Counted from the stretch's first letter, positions 1 to 8,640 are shown. The stretch: DNA of 64,000 nucleotides from Desulfovibrio sp. A2 (GCF_000226255.1 NZ_AGFG01000061.1:124001-188000); one strand, 5' to 3'. Numbers and translations are program-made. The notes: generated by a model not told the origin, from the letters alone.

Positions 1-2
1 AC

Positions 3-311
3 GCCGATGCCGCGCGAGCCCGAGCGGCCGAGCGCGAGGCCCGGCAAGACAAGGCAAGGGGAAGCGCCGCCGCACGTGGCTATGGCCGGGCATGGCGGGA
101 CCTCCGCGCCCAGGTGCTCAGCGAGGAGCCGCTGTGCCGCGCCTGTGCAGCCCAGGGCCAACTCGTACCGGCCACCGACGTTGACCACATCGTGAGTAGG
201 GCACGCGGTGGAACAGACGACAGGGCGAACCTCCAACCCCTTTGCCACCGGTGCCACACCGCCAAGACCAACCGCGAGGACGGCGGGCGGCCAAGGGGAG
301 GGGGAGGGTAA
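3..311 (+). CDS. HNH endonuclease, 5'-partial
   Basis: The reading frame is open from the window edge, so the true start lies upstream. The visible part carries a Cys-x2-Cys pair (LCRAC), a DHIVSRARGG core with the catalytic His, an N-x-Q-x-LC segment and a CHRCH motif. This is a zinc-stabilised HNH domain. Such small HNH proteins sit directly before the terminase genes in many HK97/cos-type phages, where they assist the terminase in cutting genome ends. It lies about 70 bp before the small terminase on the same strand, which fits that role. Family and position make the call firm; the specific cos-cleavage role is inferred. Confidence 0.85.
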   Translation, partial: ADAARARAAEREARQDKARGSAAARGYGRAWRDLRAQVLSEEPLCRACAAQGQLVPATDVDHIVSRARGGTDDRANLQPLCHRCHTAKTNREDGGRPRGGGG

Positions 312-383
312 ATTTTTGAGTGGGCAACCGGTGGACCGGGATGGTCTCCCGATTTCGCGCGATGTCAAAACTGAGGACCAAAA

Positions 384-857
384 GTGGCGACAGGACGGAA
401 GCAGAAACCACGCACTCTGAAGGTGCTCCAGGGCACGTTCCGCAAGGACCGGGCAAACGAGGCCGCTCCTGAACCGTCGGGGGTGGTGGCGAACGCCCCT
501 GCGTTCCTCTCGGACCGGGCGCTGGTGTGGTTCGGCGTGCTCTGCGCCAAGCTCTCACCGCTTGGGCTGGCCTCTGAGACCTTCGAGGAAGCGCTGGGCC
601 TGCTGGCCGCCCGTCTTGCCGAGATCGAGGAGCTTGAGCGGTTCATCCGCGAAAACGGTCGCTCGTACACCACGACCACCGCGCAGGGCGACGTGATGTG
701 TCGGCCTTATCCGGAGGTGGCCATGCTGAACGAGGCGCGCAGGCATGCGCAGTCGCTGGCCGCCGAGTTCGGGCTCACCCCCGCGTCGATTGGCCGCGTG
801 GGCCGCCCGCAGAAGGGCCAGAGCGACGAGAACCCGTGGGGGGCATTCGGTGGGTAG
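384..857 (+). CDS. Phage terminase small subunit, P27 family
   Basis: 157 residues from a GTG start with a GAGG ribosome binding site about 10 bases upstream. The N-terminus is basic (GRKQKPRTLKVLQGTFRKDR), as in P27-type small terminases, and the middle is helical (DRALVWFGVL...LAARLAEIEELERF). The C-terminal helix recalls the P27 family signature around 'YPEVAMLNEARRHAQSLAAE'. The small subunit recognises the packaging site and recruits the large subunit. It overlaps the next gene by 8 bases, indicating translational coupling. Confidence 0.85.
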   Translation: MATGRKQKPRTLKVLQGTFRKDRANEAAPEPSGVVANAPAFLSDRALVWFGVLCAKLSPLGLASETFEEALGLLAARLAEIEELERFIRENGRSYTTTTAQGDVMCRPYPEVAMLNEARRHAQSLAAEFGLTPASIGRVGRPQKGQSDENPWGAFGG

Positions 858-2547
858 GCAGCGCGCCAAGAGCTACGCGGAGCGGGTGCACGCATACGCG
901 CATGCAGTGGTGGCAGGGAAGGCCATCGCGGGCAGGCGGGTTGTGCTGGCCTGCAAGCGGCACCTGTCCGACCTCGCAGCGGTCGAGGGAGGCGGAAGCC
1001 CCTATGCGTTCTCTGCCGAGAAGGCCAACCGGGTCTGCGCCTTCGCCGAGAATATGGTCCACGTCAAAGGAAAGTGGGCTGGGCAGCGGGTGCGCCTGGA
1101 GGAGTGGCAAGTCTTCCTGCTGGGATGCCTGTTCGGGTGGGTCCGGGAGGATGGCTTGCGCCGGTTCCGCGAACTCTACGCCGAAATCCCGCGCAAGAAC
1201 GGCAAGTCGATGCTCGGGGCCATCATCGGCAACTACCTGCTGGTAGCCGACGCAGAACCCGGTGCTGAGGTCTACTCGGGGGCTACCACGCTCGACCAGG
1301 CGCTGGAGGTCTTCCGGCCCGCGTGGATGATGACCCTGCGGAACCACGCCTACCGGGAGCATTTCGGGATCGACCTTGGTGGCACGGAGAAGAACCCCGG
1401 CACCATCTACCAGTTGGCGACCGCCAGCCGTTTCGAGGCCGTGGTGGGCAAGCCCGGTGATGGGGCCAGCCCTCACGGGGCTCTCGTGGACGAGTTCCAC
1501 GAGCACAAGACGCCGGACCTCTACGACACCATGAAGACCGGCATGGGCGCGCGTACGCAGCCCCTGCTGGTGGTCATCACCACGGCGGGGGTGGATACCT
1601 CCGCGCCCTGCTACGAACACCGGGACCGACTGGCCAAGGAGTTGGAGGCAGGCGCGCTCGATCCGACCGTGCTGGTGATCATGTTCGGCGTGGACGAGTC
1701 CGACGACTGGAAGGACTTTGCGGTGTGGCGCAAGGCCAACCCAAACTTTGGCGTGAGCCTGCACGAGGACTACCTGCGCGACCGCTACCGGGAAGCCATG
1801 ACCAGCCCGGCGCGCCGCAACATCATCCTGTGCAAGCACCTGAACAAGTGGATGAACGCGGGGCAGGCGTGGACCGACATGGTGAAGTGGGCAGAGTGTG
1901 CGGACCCCTGCATGCGCATCGAGGACTTCGCCGGGCACCGGGCCTGGCTCGGGCTCGATCTCGCCAGCCGTACCGACGTGGCTTCCCTCCTGGCCGTGAT
2001 CGAGGATGGCGAACTGCTACGGGTGTTCGCCCGGCACTACCTGCCGAGCGATACCGTGGAGAAGCCGCAGAACGCCCATTACCGGAGCTTCCGCGATGTG
2101 GGTGCGCTCACCGTGTCCGACGGGGCACGTACCGACTTCGGCCAGATCGAGGACGACATGCGCGCATGGGCCGACCTGCTGGACGTGCAGGCCATCGGCT
2201 ACGACCCGCGCGAAGCGACGTTCCTCATGGACCGGGTAGCCCGCTGGGCCGCGTTCGACATCGTGGAAGTCACACAGGGGCCGGGCAACCTGAGCGAACC
2301 CATGAAGGAACTTGAAGCGCGCATCGCCGCCTGCACCATCCGGCATGCCGATGATCCGGTGCTCACGTGGATGATGGGCAACGTGGTGCTCAAGCAGGCG
2401 CGCGGCGGCGGGCCGGTGAAATACTTCTACCCGACCAAGGAGCGCGAGAGCTCCAAGATCGACGGCGCCGTTGCCCTGATCATGGCGGTCGGGCGTGCCC
2501 TTGCCGCCCCCGCCGAGGAACCGGAAATCTTCGCGGAGGTCTGGTGA
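850..2547 (+). CDS. Phage terminase large subunit (Terminase_1 type)
   Basis: 565 residues from a GTG start inside the end of the small terminase gene. The frame is open further upstream, but that extension looks like out-of-frame small terminase sequence. The ATPase domain has a Walker A-like segment PRKNGKS near residues 114-120 and a Walker B Asp-Glu in VDEFHEH near 214-219. The C-terminal nuclease domain has a first metal-binding Asp in GLDLASRTD and a later acidic GYDPREA region. It powers DNA packaging into proheads and cuts concatemers. Length and order fit HK97-type packaging. The stop overlaps the portal start (TGATG). Confidence 0.93.
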   Translation: MGRQRAKSYAERVHAYAHAVVAGKAIAGRRVVLACKRHLSDLAAVEGGGSPYAFSAEKANRVCAFAENMVHVKGKWAGQRVRLEEWQVFLLGCLFGWVREDGLRRFRELYAEIPRKNGKSMLGAIIGNYLLVADAEPGAEVYSGATTLDQALEVFRPAWMMTLRNHAYREHFGIDLGGTEKNPGTIYQLATASRFEAVVGKPGDGASPHGALVDEFHEHKTPDLYDTMKTGMGARTQPLLVVITTAGVDTSAPCYEHRDRLAKELEAGALDPTVLVIMFGVDESDDWKDFAVWRKANPNFGVSLHEDYLRDRYREAMTSPARRNIILCKHLNKWMNAGQAWTDMVKWAECADPCMRIEDFAGHRAWLGLDLASRTDVASLLAVIEDGELLRVFARHYLPSDTVEKPQNAHYRSFRDVGALTVSDGARTDFGQIEDDMRAWADLLDVQAIGYDPREATFLMDRVARWAAFDIVEVTQGPGNLSEPMKELEARIAACTIRHADDPVLTWMMGNVVLKQARGGGPVKYFYPTKERESSKIDGAVALIMAVGRALAAPAEEPEIFAEVW

Positions 2548-3773
2548 TGGGCTGGTTGTCCCGCTTGTTCCGGCGCGAAGGGAAGGGCACCCGCATGACC
2601 TCCTACGACCTGTTGGCGGAGGTGCTGGGTGGGGTTTTGGCCAAGAGCGGCGTCCACGTGACGGCGGCGACAGCCATCCAATGCACTGCGGTGCTCGCCT
2701 GCGCCCGCGTCATCGCCAACGGCCTCGCACAGGTGCCGTTCAAGCTCTACCGGGCGGATGGCCGGACCCGGATGGAGGCGTCGGCCCACCCGCTGTTCTC
2801 CCTCGTGGCCCATGGCCCCAATGAGTACCAGACCAGCTTCGAATTCCGGCACATGCTCGGACTGCATCTTAGCCTGACAGGCAACGCCTTCGTCTGGCTG
2901 AACCGCGTGGGCGACCGCATCGTCGAGATGCTGCCGTACCAGCCGGGTTCCGTGACCGTCACGCGCAACGGATGGGAGATCACCTACGACCTCTCGACCA
3001 GGGATGGAAAGCGGGTGCGGGTACCTGCGGAGGACATGTGGCATCTCCGCTGGTTGTCCTGGGATGGGGTGTGCGGACTTGATGGTGTGCGGCAGGCGCG
3101 CGAGGCCATCGGGCTTGCCCTGGCCACGGAAGAGCACGGTGCCCGCCTGTTCAAGAACGGAGCCCGGATGTCGGGCCTGCTCACGACGGAAATCAACCTG
3201 ACGCAGGAGCAGCGCAAGGAACTGCGCGAGGCCTGGCAGTCGGCCCACGGTGGGAACGAGAACGCCTTCAAGACCGCGATCCTCGGCGGCGGCATGAAGT
3301 GGTTTCCCCTCGTGTCGCCCAACGATCAGGCCCAGTTCCTCGAAACCCGACGGCACCAGGTCGAGGAGGTCTGCCGGGCCTTCGGCGTGCTGCCCATCAT
3401 GGTCGGCCACTACGACAAGGCCAGCACCTACGCCAGCGCCGAGCAGATGTTCCTCCAGCACGGCGTGCATACCCTTGGCCCCTGGTACGCCTGCATCGAG
3501 CAGAGCGGCACGCAGAAGCTGCTGACACCGGAGGAAAGAGCAAAGGGCTACTACCTGCGGTTCAATGCCAACGGTCTCATGCGCGGGGCCGCGCGAGACC
3601 GGGCGGAATTCTACACGCGGCTTTACGGGGTGGGGGCTCTGTCCCCCAACGACATTCGGGAGCTTGAAGACATGAATCCCTATGAGGGCGGCGACGAATA
3701 CCGGGTGCCGCTGAACATGGTGGAACCCGGCTCCGCGCCGGAACGCACGGAGGGAAGCGATGGAAAGGCTTAG
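2547..3773 (+). CDS. HK97-family phage portal protein
   Basis: 408 residues from an ATG that overlaps the terminase stop. The start MGWLSRLFRR is a common portal N-terminus. Diagnostic stretches include GNAFVWLNR, DMWHLRWLSWDG, FKNGARMSG and YASAEQMFLQHGVHTLGPW. These match the HK97 gp3-like portal, the dodecameric ring through which DNA enters and leaves the head. The gene lies between terminase and protease, overlapping the latter by 14 bases, as is typical of the family. Confidence 0.94.
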   Translation: MGWLSRLFRREGKGTRMTSYDLLAEVLGGVLAKSGVHVTAATAIQCTAVLACARVIANGLAQVPFKLYRADGRTRMEASAHPLFSLVAHGPNEYQTSFEFRHMLGLHLSLTGNAFVWLNRVGDRIVEMLPYQPGSVTVTRNGWEITYDLSTRDGKRVRVPAEDMWHLRWLSWDGVCGLDGVRQAREAIGLALATEEHGARLFKNGARMSGLLTTEINLTQEQRKELREAWQSAHGGNENAFKTAILGGGMKWFPLVSPNDQAQFLETRRHQVEEVCRAFGVLPIMVGHYDKASTYASAEQMFLQHGVHTLGPWYACIEQSGTQKLLTPEERAKGYYLRFNANGLMRGAARDRAEFYTRLYGVGALSPNDIRELEDMNPYEGGDEYRVPLNMVEPGSAPERTEGSDGKA

Positions 3774-4461
3774 CTTCGGCCTGCTCGACCTGAAACTCGC
3801 CGAGGGCGCTGGCCAGGATGCCGCCTCCATGACGTTCACCGGGTATGGCGCGGTGTTCGGGAACATGGACGCCTATGGCGATGTGATCGCCAAGGGAGCG
3901 TTCACTAAGACCATCGCGGAGTTCAAGACCTCGGGCGTGTGGCCCGCCATGCTCCTCCAGCACGGCGGGTGGGGCATCGGGGCCGACGACTACACGCCGG
4001 TCGGCGTGTGGACCGAAATCCGCGAGGACGGGCACGGCCTCTACGTGGAGGGCAAGCTGGCCGACACGCCGCGCGGGCTGGAAATCTACACGCTGATGAA
4101 GATGAAGCCGCGCCCGGCCATCAACGGGATGAGCATCGGCTACATCGCCAAGGAATGGGTTGCGCGGTCGAAGCCGGAGGAGCCGCGGCGCACCCTCACC
4201 GCCATCGAACTCGTTGAGGTGTCCCTCGTGACCTTCCCGGCCAACGGAAAGGCTCGGGTCACCGGGGTCAAGAGTGACGGCGAGTGCCCCACCATCCGGG
4301 AAGCGGAATTTGCCCTGCGAGAAGCCGGGTTTTCGAGGAAACAGGCGAAGCTCATCCTTGCGGATGGCTTCAAGGGCTTGCCTCTGCGGGACGCTGAGGA
4401 AGGCGACGTTGACGAACTTGCCGCCATGGTGCGGCGGAACATCGACGCCCTCCGGGCGTAG
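3760..4461 (+). CDS. HK97-family prohead protease
   Basis: 233 residues. The N-terminal FTGYGAVFGNMDAYGDVIAKGAF region, the MLLQHG segment with the putative catalytic His, and the SIGYIAKEW and LVEVSLVTFPAN segments with the Ser and acidic partner identify the S78 (U35) assembly protease. In HK97-type phages it removes the capsid protein's N-terminal scaffold-like arm during head maturation. The C-terminal 60 residues are helical and less conserved. It is placed as expected between portal and capsid. Confidence 0.93.
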   Translation: MERLSFGLLDLKLAEGAGQDAASMTFTGYGAVFGNMDAYGDVIAKGAFTKTIAEFKTSGVWPAMLLQHGGWGIGADDYTPVGVWTEIREDGHGLYVEGKLADTPRGLEIYTLMKMKPRPAINGMSIGYIAKEWVARSKPEEPRRTLTAIELVEVSLVTFPANGKARVTGVKSDGECPTIREAEFALREAGFSRKQAKLILADGFKGLPLRDAEEGDVDELAAMVRRNIDALRA

Positions 4462-4473
4462 CGGAGACACAGC

Positions 4474-5694
4474 ATGAGCGAGGAAATCAAGCGCCTGCTC
4501 GAACAGCAGGGGACGGCCTTCGAGGAGTTCAAGAAGGCCAACGATGAACGGCTGAAGGCCATGGCGGAAGGCAAGGCCGTCTCGGAACTCGAAGCCAAGG
4601 TCGAGAAGGCCAACGCCGAACTTTCCCGTCTGGGTAAGGAACTGGACGACCTGGCCAAGAAGGCCAACCGCCCCGGCGCAGGCGGTGACGAGGACGCCCA
4701 GCTTCACGCCGAGCACAAGGCGGCATGGAACCGTTGGGCGCGCAAGGGTGACGAGACCGGTCTGGCCGAGATCGAGGCCAAGGCCATCAGCGTCGGCACC
4801 CCGGCCGATGGCGGCTACGCGCTGCCCATCGAGCAGGACAAGGAGATCACGCGCCTCCTGCGCGACGAGTCCCCCATGCGCCAGGTGTGCCGCGTCGTGA
4901 CCATCGGGACCGAGGAGTACCGCAAGCTGGTGAACCTCGGCGGTACGGCTTCGGGCTGGGTGGGCGAGAAGGCCGCCCGTCCGGAAACCGGCACGCCGAC
5001 GCTGGCCGAACTCAAGCCCGTGATGGGCGAAGTCTACGCCAATCCGGCTGTTACCCAGAAGGCTCTTGATGACCTGTTCTACAACGTCGAGGCCGAACTG
5101 GGCGCGGACATCGTGACCGAGTTCGCGGAGCAGGAAGGTGCAGCCTTCATCCACGGTGACGGTGCCAACAAGCCCAAGGGGCTTCTGGCCTACCCCCAGA
5201 GCGCGGACCCCGACGGTGAACGCGAATTCGGCACCATCCAGTTCCTGACCACGGGCGTTGCCGGTGGCTTCAAGGCCCGCACCGCCGACGTGAACCCCGC
5301 CGATGACCTGATCGACCTCATCTATACCCTCAAGAAGGGGTACCGGGCCGGGGCCACGTTCATGATGAACGGGAAGACGCAGGCCACGGTGCGGAAGTGG
5401 AAGGACGCCGAAGGCAACTACATCTGGTCGCCGAGCCTTCAGGCTGGCCAGCCCGCCATGCTGCTCGGCTACGGGGTCACCGAGAACGAGGACATGCCCG
5501 ACATCGGGGCCGGGGCCATCCCCATCGCTTTCGGCAACTACTGGCGCGGCTTCTGGATCATCGACCGCATCGGCATCCGCAGCTTGCGCGATCCGTTCAC
5601 CAACAAGCCCTACGTGCATTTCTACACCACGAAGCGCGTGGGGAGCATGCTGGCGGATTCCCAGGCCGTGAAGCTCTTGAAGCTGGCCGCGTAA
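4474..5694 (+). CDS. HK97-family major capsid protein
   Basis: 406 residues. About the first 110 residues are charged and predicted coiled coil (EEIKRLLEQQGTAFEEF...), matching the delta scaffolding domain cleaved by the protease. The fold domain begins around GTPADGGYALP and includes FIHGDGANKPKG and YRAGATFMMNGKTQATVRKW, both classic in HK97 gp5-like capsids. A good ribosome binding site is absent from the 12-base gap, so translation may be coupled to the protease gene. Residues for HK97-style Lys-Asn crosslinking cannot be judged by eye. Confidence 0.95.
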   Translation: MSEEIKRLLEQQGTAFEEFKKANDERLKAMAEGKAVSELEAKVEKANAELSRLGKELDDLAKKANRPGAGGDEDAQLHAEHKAAWNRWARKGDETGLAEIEAKAISVGTPADGGYALPIEQDKEITRLLRDESPMRQVCRVVTIGTEEYRKLVNLGGTASGWVGEKAARPETGTPTLAELKPVMGEVYANPAVTQKALDDLFYNVEAELGADIVTEFAEQEGAAFIHGDGANKPKGLLAYPQSADPDGEREFGTIQFLTTGVAGGFKARTADVNPADDLIDLIYTLKKGYRAGATFMMNGKTQATVRKWKDAEGNYIWSPSLQAGQPAMLLGYGVTENEDMPDIGAGAIPIAFGNYWRGFWIIDRIGIRSLRDPFTNKPYVHFYTTKRVGSMLADSQAVKLLKLAA

Positions 5695-5739
5695 CGGTAA
5701 CGGCCGGGGTCGAGAGGCTCCGGCCGCACAGGAGACCCC

Positions 5740-5919
5740 ATGCAGAAGATCACGCTGAAAGAGTCGTTTCGCTACTGGCGCAACGGTTGCTGGCCCGAGG
5801 ACTACCCGGCTGGTGTCGTGAAGGTAGACGACGAGGTTGCCGCGCAGGCCAAGGCCGCCGGTGTCGTGGCCGAAGACGTCAAGAACAGCAAGCCCGCCGG
5901 GGGGCAGGAGCAGAAATGA
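5740..5919 (+). CDS. Small phage protein between capsid and connector
   Basis: 59 residues starting MQKITLKESFRYW, with an AGGAGACCCC ribosome binding site. The body has the pattern RWRNGC...EDYPAG, followed by an Ala/Lys-rich tail. Its stop overlaps the next start (ATGA). Short proteins of this kind, sometimes annotated as head decoration or hypothetical proteins, commonly follow the capsid gene in siphoviruses. I do not recognise a domain. The ribosome binding site, the coupling and the conserved position support it as a real gene. Confidence 0.75.
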   Translation: MQKITLKESFRYWRNGCWPEDYPAGVVKVDDEVAAQAKAAGVVAEDVKNSKPAGGQEQK

Positions 5920-6500
5920 TCGTCCGCCGTGTCGCCGCACCCCGCATCGAGCCCGTCACCCTCGGTGAGGCCAAGGCCCATTGCCGGGTGGAGGTCTCCG
6001 AGGATGACGCGCTGTTGACCGCGCTCATCATCGCGGTGCGGGAGCAGGGCGAGACGCTCACCGGGCGGGTCTTCGTTGACTCGCTCTGGACGATCACCAT
6101 GCCCGGCCCGCTGGTGAACCCGGTGCTCCTGCCTCTTGCTCCCGTGCGTGAGGTGGAGGCCGTGACCGTGGACGGGGCGGAGGTGGACCGGGGGCTCTAT
6201 TCCCTAGTCCCCTCCGGTCTGTCCCCGCAGGAGCATCCCGTGCGGGGGACGTTCACGCCACTGCCGGGCTTTCCCGATGGGGCCGAGGTGACGGTACGCG
6301 TGAAAGCGGGCTGGCCGGTGGAAGGAGATGAGGAGAACGCTCGGGCCACGACGCCCCACGCAATCCGGCAGTGGATGCTGGTGCGCATCGGTGGACTGTA
6401 TGCCCAGCGCGAAACCTTCATCACCGGGACGCTGGTGACCCGCATGACCCGCGACTTCGTGGACTGCCTGCTCGACCCCTACGTGATGGTGGGAGCCTGA
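5916..6500 (+). CDS. Head-tail connector protein (gp6/phiE125 gp8-like)
   Basis: 194 residues, ATG overlapping the previous stop. The N-terminal pattern 'PVTLGEAKAHCRVE..EDDALLTALIIAVREQGETLTGR' is the signature of the phage_gp6/phiE125 gp8 adaptor family, whose ring sits beneath the portal. The C-terminal region (HAIRQWMLVRIGGLYAQRE) also matches. It is followed at once by the head-closure gene, the normal order of the neck genes. Confidence 0.88.
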   Translation: MIVRRVAAPRIEPVTLGEAKAHCRVEVSEDDALLTALIIAVREQGETLTGRVFVDSLWTITMPGPLVNPVLLPLAPVREVEAVTVDGAEVDRGLYSLVPSGLSPQEHPVRGTFTPLPGFPDGAEVTVRVKAGWPVEGDEENARATTPHAIRQWMLVRIGGLYAQRETFITGTLVTRMTRDFVDCLLDPYVMVGA

Positions 6501-6502
6501 CC

Positions 6503-6817
6503 ATGCGCGCCGGACTGCTGCGTCACCGCATCACGCTCCAGGCCCCCATGCACCAGCCGGGGGAATGGGGCGGGGCGGACGCCACGGAATGGCAGGACGT
6601 GGCCACCGTGTGGGCCGCTGTGGAGCCGATTGCCGGGCGTGAGTTCTTTGCGACGGCGCAGGCGCAATCCGAGGTGACGCACCGGGTGCGCATCCGGAGC
6701 CGGAGCGACGTGCGGGCCGACATGCGGGTGTCGTTCGGCGAGCGGGTGCTGACCATCGACGTGGTGCTGTCCCTTGATGGGGGCGAGATGCACCTGATGT
6801 GCAAGGAGATGAACTGA
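6503..6817 (+). CDS. Phage head closure protein (head-tail adaptor)
   Basis: 104 residues starting MRAGLLRHRITLQAP, the hallmark beginning of the SPP1 gp16/HK97 gp7-like stopper family. It has the usual AVEPIAGREFF and THRVRIR strands and a beta-barrel pattern, and length fits the family (about 105-115). The stopper seals the portal after packaging. It overlaps the following gene by one base. Confidence 0.9.
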   Translation: MRAGLLRHRITLQAPMHQPGEWGGADATEWQDVATVWAAVEPIAGREFFATAQAQSEVTHRVRIRSRSDVRADMRVSFGERVLTIDVVLSLDGGEMHLMCKEMN

Positions 6818-7215
6818 TGCCGCTCATTCCCGTGAGTTCCGTGACCGTGGACATCCCGGACGATGCCGTGGCCGAGCAGGTGCGCGCGATGCTCGATCCC
6901 GAGCTTGCGATGCTTGCAGAGCTCATCGCGTCCGACGCCCGAAACACGGCGGCATTCGCCGACAAGACCGGGAAACTGCGCAAGTCGATCAAGGCCCAGA
7001 AGTCCAAGTTCGAGGGAGGCGGCTACATCGTTGTCGCTCGCGCGCCGCATGCGCACCTCGTGGAGTTCGGACACGCCATGATCGACGCGAACGGCCGGAC
7101 CGTGGGGCATGTCCCGGCGCATCCCTTCCTGCGTCCGGCGCGGGACAGGCGTATGCGGGCCGCCCTGCATGAGATTCAGGCCCGTCTCGGGGGTGCCTAC
7201 GATGAGCGGGGTTGA
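6817..7215 (+). CDS. HK97 gp10-like neck/tail protein
   Basis: 132 residues. The central part has TGKLRKSIKAQKSKFEGGGYIVVARAPHAHLVEFG, in which the G(K)LRKSI...AH(L)VEFG pattern defines the HK97 gp10 family, and ends with HPFLRPARD. The ATG overlaps the head-closure stop. These proteins act in joining head and tail or in tail completion. The assignment rests on motif and position. Confidence 0.88.
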   Translation: MPLIPVSSVTVDIPDDAVAEQVRAMLDPELAMLAELIASDARNTAAFADKTGKLRKSIKAQKSKFEGGGYIVVARAPHAHLVEFGHAMIDANGRTVGHVPAHPFLRPARDRRMRAALHEIQARLGGAYDERG

Positions 7216-7570
7216 TTTCGAGCAGGTGATGCAGGCCGCCCTTGCGGCGGATGCGGGCGTGGCCGGGATCGTGTCCCGGCGCATCTTCCCGCTGTCCGCG
7301 CCCAAGGGCGCGCCGCTGCCGTTCATCACCTACCAGCGGGTGAGCGGAGCACCGGAGGCGGTTCTGGACGGGGACGCGCCGTGCGAGCGCATCAGCATCC
7401 AGATCGACGCCTGGGCCAAGACCTATCCCGAGGCAAAGCGGCTGGCGAAGGCGGTGCGCGGCGTGATGACCAGTGCCGAGTTTGCCGCCGAATTGGACGA
7501 GGACCGCGACCTCTCGGACGAGGAGGCGCGTGTTTGCCGTGTTTCCATGGACTTCATCGTGTGGGCGTAG
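7202..7570 (+). CDS. Tail terminator-like protein (DUF3168)
   Basis: 122 residues, ATG inside the end of the gp10-like gene. The features FPLSAPKGAPLPFITYQRVSG and ISIQIDAWAKTYPEAKRLAKAVRGVM match DUF3168, whose members occupy the tail terminator slot (functional analogue of lambda gpU). It is followed by the tail tube gene, as expected. The terminator ring would cap the finished tail tube before head joining. Confidence 0.87.
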   Translation: MSGVDFEQVMQAALAADAGVAGIVSRRIFPLSAPKGAPLPFITYQRVSGAPEAVLDGDAPCERISIQIDAWAKTYPEAKRLAKAVRGVMTSAEFAAELDEDRDLSDEEARVCRVSMDFIVWA

Positions 7571-7585
7571 CCCGGAGGATTCACC

Positions 7586-8005
7586 ATGGCCAAGAAGTAC
7601 ACGCTGTCGAAGGGCTCCGTGCTCAAGCTCGGGGACGGTGCCGAACCGGAGGTGTTCACTACCGTCCCGCAACTGTCCAAGCTCTCCATCGACGGCATTT
7701 CCAAAGACGACATCGACGTGACCGACCTTGAGTCGGACGGCAAGGAGTACGCGCCGGGCCTAGCCGATTACGGCTCGTTCAGCGCCGAGGGTATCTGGGA
7801 CGACACCAACGCCCAGCATCTGGCTCTGCTCGATCTGCTGGGTAGCGGCGAGGTGCAGAACTGGCAGGTGGTCACGTCGGCCGGAACCAAGTGGGGTTTC
7901 TCTGGCTACGTGAAGTCGCTGCCCCTCAACTGGGAAACCAACAACGTGCAGCGGTTCTCCCTGACCATCAAGGTTTCCGGCAAGGTGACGCGCCTCGCCG
8001 CCTAA
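7586..8005 (+). CDS. Major tail tube protein
   Basis: 139 residues with a GGAGG ribosome binding site 7 bases before the ATG. Composition is beta-rich and acidic. The segments TVPQLSKLSIDGISKDDIDVTDLESDGKEYAPGLADYGSF and 'FSGYVKSLPLNWETNNVQRFSLTIKVSGKV' match the lambda gpV-type tube domain, in which a hexameric ring stacks to form the tail tube. It precedes the tail chaperone, the invariant order in long-tailed phages. Confidence 0.9.
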   Translation: MAKKYTLSKGSVLKLGDGAEPEVFTTVPQLSKLSIDGISKDDIDVTDLESDGKEYAPGLADYGSFSAEGIWDDTNAQHLALLDLLGSGEVQNWQVVTSAGTKWGFSGYVKSLPLNWETNNVQRFSLTIKVSGKVTRLAA

Positions 8006-8015
8006 GGAGCAGATC

Positions 8016-8363
8016 ATGGGCCTGACGAGAGATGACATCCTGAAAGCGCAGGACTTGCCCACGGCAGTCGTGGACGTGCCGGAGTGGGGCGGCCAGGTGA
8101 CGCTGCGCGGGTTCAGCGCTGCCGCCCGCGACAACCTCGCCAAGCGCGGGACCGACGAGAACGGCGGCGTGGAGATCAGCAACGCCGAGTTCCTCGCGCT
8201 CTGCTTGGTGGATGACGAGGGCGCGCCGCTGTTCGCGCCCGAGGACGCGGACACCACCCTTGGCCGCAAGAACCCCGAAGTGATCGACCGGCTGTTGCAG
8301 GAGGCCATCCGGCTCAACGGTCTGCACGCCGGGGCCGTGGAGGAGGCCGAAAAAAACTCCTAG
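8016..8363 (+). CDS. Tail assembly chaperone, zero-frame product (gpG-like)
   Basis: 115 residues with an AAGGAG ribosome binding site. The protein begins MGLTRDDILKAQDLP, has a beta-containing TLRGFSAAARDNLAKRG core and ends AEKNS. It lies between tail tube and tape measure, where the lambda G gene sits. Its last codons (GAA AAA AAC) contain a slippery heptamer, so most ribosomes should stop at the TAG here and a minority should shift into the downstream frame. The chaperone coats the tape measure protein during tail assembly. Confidence 0.85.
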   Translation: MGLTRDDILKAQDLPTAVVDVPEWGGQVTLRGFSAAARDNLAKRGTDENGGVEISNAEFLALCLVDDEGAPLFAPEDADTTLGRKNPEVIDRLLQEAIRLNGLHAGAVEEAEKNS

Positions 8364-8551
8364 CGCGCGGGGAGAGGGCATTCGCCTTCTCCCTCGCGCT
8401 TGAACTGGGGATGACGGTCGGTGAGATGCTGCGGCGCATGAGCAGTGCCGAGTTCACCGAATGGATGGCGTTCTGCGCCATTCGGCGGCGTCGGGAGGAA
8501 ACCGGCTTCGCCAACGACGACGAAGCGATCGAGAAGCTGTTCTCGGAATGA
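8016..8551 (+). CDS. Tail assembly chaperone, -1 frameshift fusion (gpGT-like)
   Basis: Reading the zero frame to the slippery site and then the -1 frame gives a fusion of about 178 residues. The frameshifted part contains FSLALELGMTVGEMLRRMSS and FTEWMAFCAIRRRREETGF and stops at TGA 8549-8551. This matches the T domain of lambda-type chaperones (the L-x-M-T-V-G-E-x-L-R-R-M-S-S core followed by E-F/W-M-A). The T-frame segment has no start codon or ribosome binding site of its own at its beginning, which supports expression by frameshift. Frameshift efficiency cannot be read from sequence. Confidence 0.88.
8351..8357 (+). promoter_or_regulatory. -1 ribosomal frameshift slippery heptamer A AAA AAC
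   Basis: In the zero frame the codons are GAA AAA AAC, giving the canonical X-XXY-YYZ heptamer A-AAA-AAC. It is followed 3 bases later by the zero-frame stop TAG. The -1 frame continues for 64 codons and encodes a recognisable T domain. GC-rich sequence just downstream could form a stimulatory structure, but I could not define one. Confidence 0.85.
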
Positions 8552-8610
8552 CCCCGGCTGGTGCCGGGCTTGATCACTGACAAGCAAATAGGGTGCTGGT
8601 GGAAATGAGA

Positions 8611-8634
8611 GGGGGCCGGGATGGCCCGGCCCCC
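8611..8634. terminator. Convergent hairpin terminator
   Basis: Ten-base perfect GC stem (GGGGGCCGGG with CCCGGCCCCC) and a four-base loop. It lies between the chaperone gene (plus strand) and the P63C gene (minus strand). The minus-strand side is followed by a T-containing stretch (TCTCATTTCC). It probably ends the minus-strand transcript and may slow late transcription from the left. Confidence 0.6.
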
Positions 8635-8640
8635 TTGGGG

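Noticed and set aside
2427..3866. Long minus-strand open frames across the structural genes, tad genes and liv genes
   Set aside because: These are antisense shadows caused by high GC content; the plus or minus partner in each case has clear family motifs.
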